Made by a program: the position numbers and the translations under genes
DNA from: Diphasiastrum complanatum
Taxonomy: Eukaryota; Streptophyta; Lycopodiopsida; Lycopodiales; Lycopodiaceae
Direction of reading: 5' to 3'
Assembly (NCBI GenBank): GCA_029204225.1
Contig: CM055097.1
Span: forward strand, 5,639,653-5,703,652
DNA length: 64,000 nt
In this document: piece by piece, positions 56,619-64,000 of the stretch
Position numbering within the stretch: position 1 is the first letter of the stretch
Layout of the letters: each line of letters opens with the position of its first letter
Notes under the pieces: model-generated
Databases searched by the model: none
What the model was told of the DNA's origin: nothing
Seen by the model: only the letters and a program-made list of their open reading frames with translations

Positions 56619-57222
56619 TGTCAGTAGACTCTAGCCAACTGGCAGCCACGTTTGACGACCTAATTTCTTAGTATAAATAAGTTGTTCATACATTTCACAA
56701 TAGAGGATGTTATACACAACGCTTCCAGCACTTTTGTCAAGCAGATCGTTATCACGATCAGAAGTATTGTAGTTAGCTCTCTATCAAGCTTTCAAGCTTG
56801 AACTCTCTTGAGCATTCTAGCTCGATCTTTTAGAGTTGTTATTGCGCTAATGCTTATTTACTTATTTCATACTTATTCTCAGTTACTCAGAGATAGTTTA
56901 GAGTGCGCGGTTTCTATCCGCTATTATTTGCACTCATTTGCATCTGATTTGTTCTCTTACTGAATCAATCAGACTTCTTATTGCGTTCAGTATGTGTCAG
57001 AATATATGCATCTCTGTAATGTTTTGTAATTGATAGAAATTGTCTGAGAATTCAATGTTTTATGTTTGGCTACGTAATCACTTAGTTTCTAACGATTTCA
57101 AAGTTAGTTGCTAAATATTGAACGTGATTCCCATCACTACTATTTTGTTCAATATTGATAGGCATAGTCATGCATTGGAAGTAGGAAATTTTTTTGTTTT
57201 ACTTTATAACCTATTTCTGACA
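56619..57222 (+). repeat. Cop-M LTR
   Basis: The 604-bp segment has perfect 6-base inverted ends, TGTCAG ... CTGACA, a TATA-like AGTATAAATAAG near 56672, and primer-site sequence directly downstream. The second LTR of this element is not in the window. Confidence 0.75.
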
Positions 57223-57520
57223 TGGTATCATATCATTCTAATATGGTATCAGAGCATTCTAATCTGGTATTAGAATATTTCTAATCTCTTATCAGATTGA
57301 TCCATCATAGTATCATAGCCCAGTCACGATATCAGAGTAGTTATTACTATTTCGTTTATCTGCACCGTCACGGTATCAGACTTGTGATCTCTATCAGGGC
57401 CTAATACTATCACGATATCAAAGCACATAACTCTAATACTTGATATCTTTCACAATATCAGATTGATATCATATTCTTCAGTTCATATCATCTTTTTCAG
57501 TATCAGAAAATTGATTTTCT
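57223..57520 (+). repeat. Cop-M tandem primer-binding-site repeats
   Basis: Three 21-22 bp units follow the LTR: TGGTATCATATCATTCTAATA, TGGTATCAGAGCATTCTAATC and a decayed third. Further scattered TATCAGA-like words continue to about 57520. Only the second unit (57244-57255) holds the perfect initiator Met site; the unit adjoining the LTR is mutated. Confidence 0.75.
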
Positions 57521-57573
57521 GTTGGCATCACTACATCTTAGCGTCATCAATACAATCGACAGACTAAGTTCCA

Positions 57574-58080
57574 GATGGATTCTCAAAGTAAAGTTGGTCT
57601 TATCACAGACAAAAGCTGAACGGATCCAATCATCATTTTTGAAAATTTAAGATGAAGACTTTGCTAATTGCCAACGAGTTGTGGGATGTTGTTACAGGTA
57701 TCAAAGTGAAACTTGAAGACAACACAAAAGACTCAATATAGCGAATACACAGATTGGACACATAGCTGAAGCCAAAACTTCAAAAGAAGTTTGGGACATT
57801 CTGAGCTCACTATATGACATGAGGGACGAAACTACCAAGTTACACCTACCAAGGAAATTCTTCACACTCAAGATGTCAACTGGTGATTCTCTTCAAAATC
57901 ACATTAACCAGTTTAAGAATCTCTTGCAACAGATGGCCGCTTTCGGATCAGTCATAGACGATTAAGACGCCATCAGCAAAAAAGACAACATTGTATTTTT
58001 ACTCGAAATTCCTGACAATGGAAGAGAAAAATACTTTATACTTATTTGCTAGCTGAATTAATCTTTGGTGGAAGTTGATA
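57574..58080 (+). pseudogene. Cop-M gag remnant
   Basis: Alternating frames give MDSQSKVGLITDKS, ANELWDVVTG, AKTSKEVWDILSSLYDMRDE, KFFTLKMSTGDSLQNHINQF and NIVFLLEIP, the order of a copia gag helical domain. Many stops and shifts are present. Nothing beyond gag follows. Confidence 0.75.
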
Positions 58081-58288
58081 TCTTTAGTACAACTATTTTT
58101 GGACCTAATCATTTGTTTTTTCTGATAGAAAATATATTAGGTGAAACAGTGAGAGAAAATATTGGGTGACACATAATTTTATATACTATACATGATGATA
58201 CTCACCCAGTTGGAGATCCATAAAACCCATTCTTTACCCATCCAGAAGCGCATCCTTAGGGAGGCACAAAAAGGATCCAAAATTTTTT

Positions 58289-58312
58289 TGGCGCCATTGT
58301 CGGAAAGACGGT
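58289..58312 (+). promoter_or_regulatory. Gyp-N primer-binding site
   Basis: TGGCGCCATTGTCGGAAAG closely resembles the TGGCGCCGTTGCCGGGG primer site of plant gypsy elements of the Athila/Tat group. The LTR expected upstream has no visible second copy, so its extent is unknown. Confidence 0.65.
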
Positions 58313-58944
58313 GCTAATTTTTTTGTGGAATGATTTTGTTTGTAATTTTTTTGCCATTTTTACTCAATTTTGAAAGATTTATTACTCAACCTACCTTGGT
58401 TTTCAATTGATGCTATTTTTATTTCTCGTCGCTTTTCCAACGAGCGGAGTAGATTCAGATGCCTCATTAGACAGCTTAACGAGTAATGATCTAATTACTC
58501 GCCATTCAAATTACTCTTCGATTTGAAAATCAAAAGTTTTTCTCCATTTTTTTGTTCACACTTTTACAATATCCTCAAAAATCTCAGATCTATCTCAATT
58601 ACTCGTGCTATTACTTACTAGTTTGAACTTTTCAGTTTCTTGTCAATTAATTACTTGCCAGTATAACTCGCCAACAACTCCTCTTTACTCATTCTTTTTA
58701 TAGTAGATTTTGATATTCATTTGATTTGATTTGACTGACGATCAGAATCCATCTACACAATTTGATCTTCCTTGATTGCCTTCCATATTGTATTTATTGC
58801 ACTTCTCTTTTTCCATTTTATTTTGATCTGATCTCAATCACTCTCCATTATCTGATCTTAATTTGCTCTAAAAAGATCTACAAAACATCTGAAAAACCCA
58901 AAAATGCACAACATAAAAAATAGCCCTGCAATCCATTTCGATGT

Positions 58945-59914
58945 ATGCATCTAAGGTCCGGTATGAGATTATCAATTGTGGATCTCCCATATCTAAAATT
59001 ATTTCTTAACGTACCGTTAGATATACCCAACAAAAATGTTAATGTAGATCATTGTGTGATGAATAATCCCAGGCCTTTCGTAACTCATGCCATCAAGAAT
59101 TTTTCCAAAATCGACCTGCCAAAGTTTGATGGAAAGAGAGATCTATGATGATTTTTGCAAATCTACACCCAAGTGTGTAGAGCCTGTGGAGATGACAACC
59201 CACAAGAGTTGTTGCGATACTTCAACCTATGGCTTACCGATTCCACAAAAGATTGGTATTTCAATCTCGAACACAATGAATGCGACAACTAGGATATTTT
59301 GCAAACCAAGTTTATCACTCGATTCAAGACCATCGGTTTCCTTTCTGATCCATTTCTGCAACGTGAAAAAATTTGCATGGACAAAAAGAACGAATCTCTA
59401 CGAGACCATATCGAAACGATCAAGAAGTTGGGCGACAGTTGTAACCCTGATAGCATCCCAAGATCATAATGTCGTCTTGACATGGTTCACTGTAGGACTA
59501 CCAAAAAAATCAGACAACAGATAAAAAGATGAGACAAATATCTCATTTCAAGCAGCATGCGTTGATTCCATCAAAAGAGTCGACAATAGTGAGAGCATAA
59601 GCTCTGACTCTGATAACTCCTCCGATGAGAAAAAATGCCGAAAGGAACGACGAGCCAAATGTAAGAATAAGCTTCATGATGATGCTTCCATCTCTATGTC
59701 CAAAAGCACAGACACAATAATATCTTCCATAGAGAAGTTCCACATACAGAGCAATGAGCAATTCATAAAGCTCTTTACAGACCTTACCACGGTCGTTGAT
59801 CAAAAGCTAAAAGGCTTGCAAACTAGACCCACCGATGCATATCCCAGAAGAGAGTCCACTTGGTGTCCACATTGCAATCGAAATCAAAAATTCGACTCAC
59901 AGTTCAATTCTTAA
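58945..59914 (+). pseudogene. Gyp-N gag
   Basis: Decayed frames give the gag lead-in (KIDLPKFDGKRDL), the capsid core (DNPQELLRYFNLWLTDSTKD, ILQTKFITRFKTIGF, HIETIKKLGDSC) and a C-terminal part QKLKGLQ, AYPRRESTWCPHC. The last motifs match Gyp-B (QKLKALQ, YPRRENVWC), so the two belong to one lineage. At least five stops or shifts interrupt it. No protease follows. Confidence 0.75.
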
Positions 59915-61423
59915 TTTTACTTTGTTAATTTCCCTCAGGCATGCAAGACATGCGACATTAAACTAATTTTTTACATTTACGGAAGTTTACGTAAAATCGA
60001 GTTCTACGGAAATTGTCAGCTATAAAATCTAGTTTTGTATCTAACCGTCAGAGTACATGCGTATGACCACTCAAAATAGATCTAAACTACTCATGCATGT
60101 CAGAATCACTCTGAGAAACCACATGCAGACATTCCATGCAAGTACAGTACCTCAAAATAGGAAATTTTCATGCATGCAATCAGAACAATTAGATAATTTA
60201 CCAATTTTGCTCACAAAATCGCAAAACTTCAGATGCTCATATCTTTGGCTACAGGACACCAAATTGGGTGTTGTAAAGCTTAGTATAGAGGGAGACCCGG
60301 TGAACAAGACAGTTGCCACCTAGGACTCACATGTGCGAGTCCAGAACAGCCAATTAAGCTATAGGAGAGCGCACTTCTTCAAGACCAATATGTCAAACAA
60401 CATGCAAACACTCAACCAAGCCTAAAAGTGATTATCCAAACAGTCTTAAATGGCCTCTAAGAGTTCCATGAAGCCTTCATACAGATCCTATGAAGTAGTA
60501 TGGGCTGAGAACCATGAATTCTTGGTTTCTAGAAGTCAAAATTGCTACAAACTTGATGGAATTGAAACATAAGCCTCTACCCATCAATTTAGTGGTTTGA
60601 TAGCTTGTTGGGAAGCTAAAAAAGAACACTATCATGCTGGAAAAAATTTAGAATGATCCCCTTACGGATTTAGAGAAATCCATCCCCCAAAATTCACCAA
60701 AATTGGTCAATTTTTTACACTTTTTGACTTCCTACAAACCCAATTGCTAGAATTCTTGGCTCTAACTTCTAGGAAAACTTCAAAAGACTATGATTTATCT
60801 TTTCCCAGCTTCAATTCATGTTCAACAACCTCCTACCATCCATTTTCATGAAAAAACAAGCAAAAATCATGAATGTTAGCCCTTTCTAGGTTTTTTCACC
60901 ATGCACAATTGGAAATTAATGGCAAGAACGTTTTCCAAATCCACATGCAATCCAAAATACATTGTCTCATACCTTGTCTAAACTCCATTTAGTGTATTCT
61001 GGGCCTCACAAGAATATTAGTTACTCTCGGGTCACGTCCAGTATGACGTGGCATAACTAACAGCTTGTTTCACTGGAGTACCGTGTATCCAAGAAAAGGA
61101 GTATACTGTATCCTATATACTGTCATGGACATAACAATTTGCCTCTCTTATCCCCTTCCACATTTAATAGTTGGTCATTGTTGCAACAAACACACTCAAT
61201 TATTCACCTCCTTGCTCTTGCATTAGGATACTCTGTGGCATCTTGACAGATAAAATCGTTCTCAAACGAGCCGAATATGATAGATCAAGGAATTTGAAAT
61301 TGTGTTATACATAACAAATTTTATGTGAACAAGAAATGTAGTGCTCATATTTCTCTATAGACCTCATCAGTCTATATTTGCAATGTTGATTAAAGTTATT
61401 TTAACATTGTCGATAAACTTTTG
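59915..61423. other. Region without recognisable genes
   Basis: No transposon protein or gene is seen. Short open frames (60057-60323 +) have no recognisable content. Confidence 0.5.

Positions 61424-64000
<2,577 letters not shown>

Overview
This window looks like repeat-rich nuclear DNA of a land plant. It contains Ty1/copia and Ty3/gypsy LTR retrotransposons with plant-type initiator-Met tRNA primer sites, a plant-type hAT transposon with a BED finger and DUF659 core, and plant-style LINEs. Long (CT)n arrays occur throughout. I see no complete host gene, no tRNA or rRNA, and no prokaryotic or organellar gene organisation. The species cannot be named from the sequence; a seed-free plant is only a guess.

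Layout, left to right. (1) 1-13691 is one nested complex. A minus-strand Ty3/gypsy chromovirus (Gyp-A) has its 5' LTR at 13232-13691 and part of its 3' LTR at 2337-2541. It is interrupted by a 5.4 kb hAT element (hAT-2, 7477-12884, 8-bp target duplication), by an oppositely oriented gypsy gag-pro fragment (Gyp-B, 4409-7128), and in its 3' LTR by a second, internally deleted hAT (hAT-1, running off the left edge). (2) 13692-18836 holds a decayed LINE endonuclease fragment, a MITE-like palindromic element, a gypsy pol missing its integrase core (Gyp-C) and an internally deleted LINE ending in a 22-nt poly(A). (3) 20020-24570 is a copia element (Cop-D) with two tandem LTRs, directly followed by a minus-strand LINE remnant and two unrelated tandem repeats to about 27660. 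(4) 27660-37840 is low in recognisable genes. It carries a decayed copia (Cop-F), minisatellites, one exon-like segment, and an unexplained minus-strand quasi-coding tract. (5) 37842-45200 is a decayed copia (Cop-G) interrupted by the one apparently intact element of the window, Cop-H (38552-44982). Cop-H has LTRs differing at one position, a perfect 5-bp target duplication, and a single 1317-codon gag-pol frame with all catalytic residues. (6) 46228-54497 is a copia (Cop-J) with non-TG/CA LTR ends and several nonsense mutations, itself containing an inverted, LTR-less piece of a Cop-H relative (Cop-I). (7) 54500-59914 holds remnants of further copia elements, a copia 5' end with a tandemly repeated primer-binding site (Cop-M), and a gypsy gag (Gyp-N) related to Gyp-B. 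(8) 59915-64000 is AT-rich DNA with one (CT)n array and no recognisable gene.

Functionally this is a record of transposition. Only Cop-H looks capable of encoding a complete set of proteins; most of the rest is broken by indels, nonsense changes, deletions or nesting.
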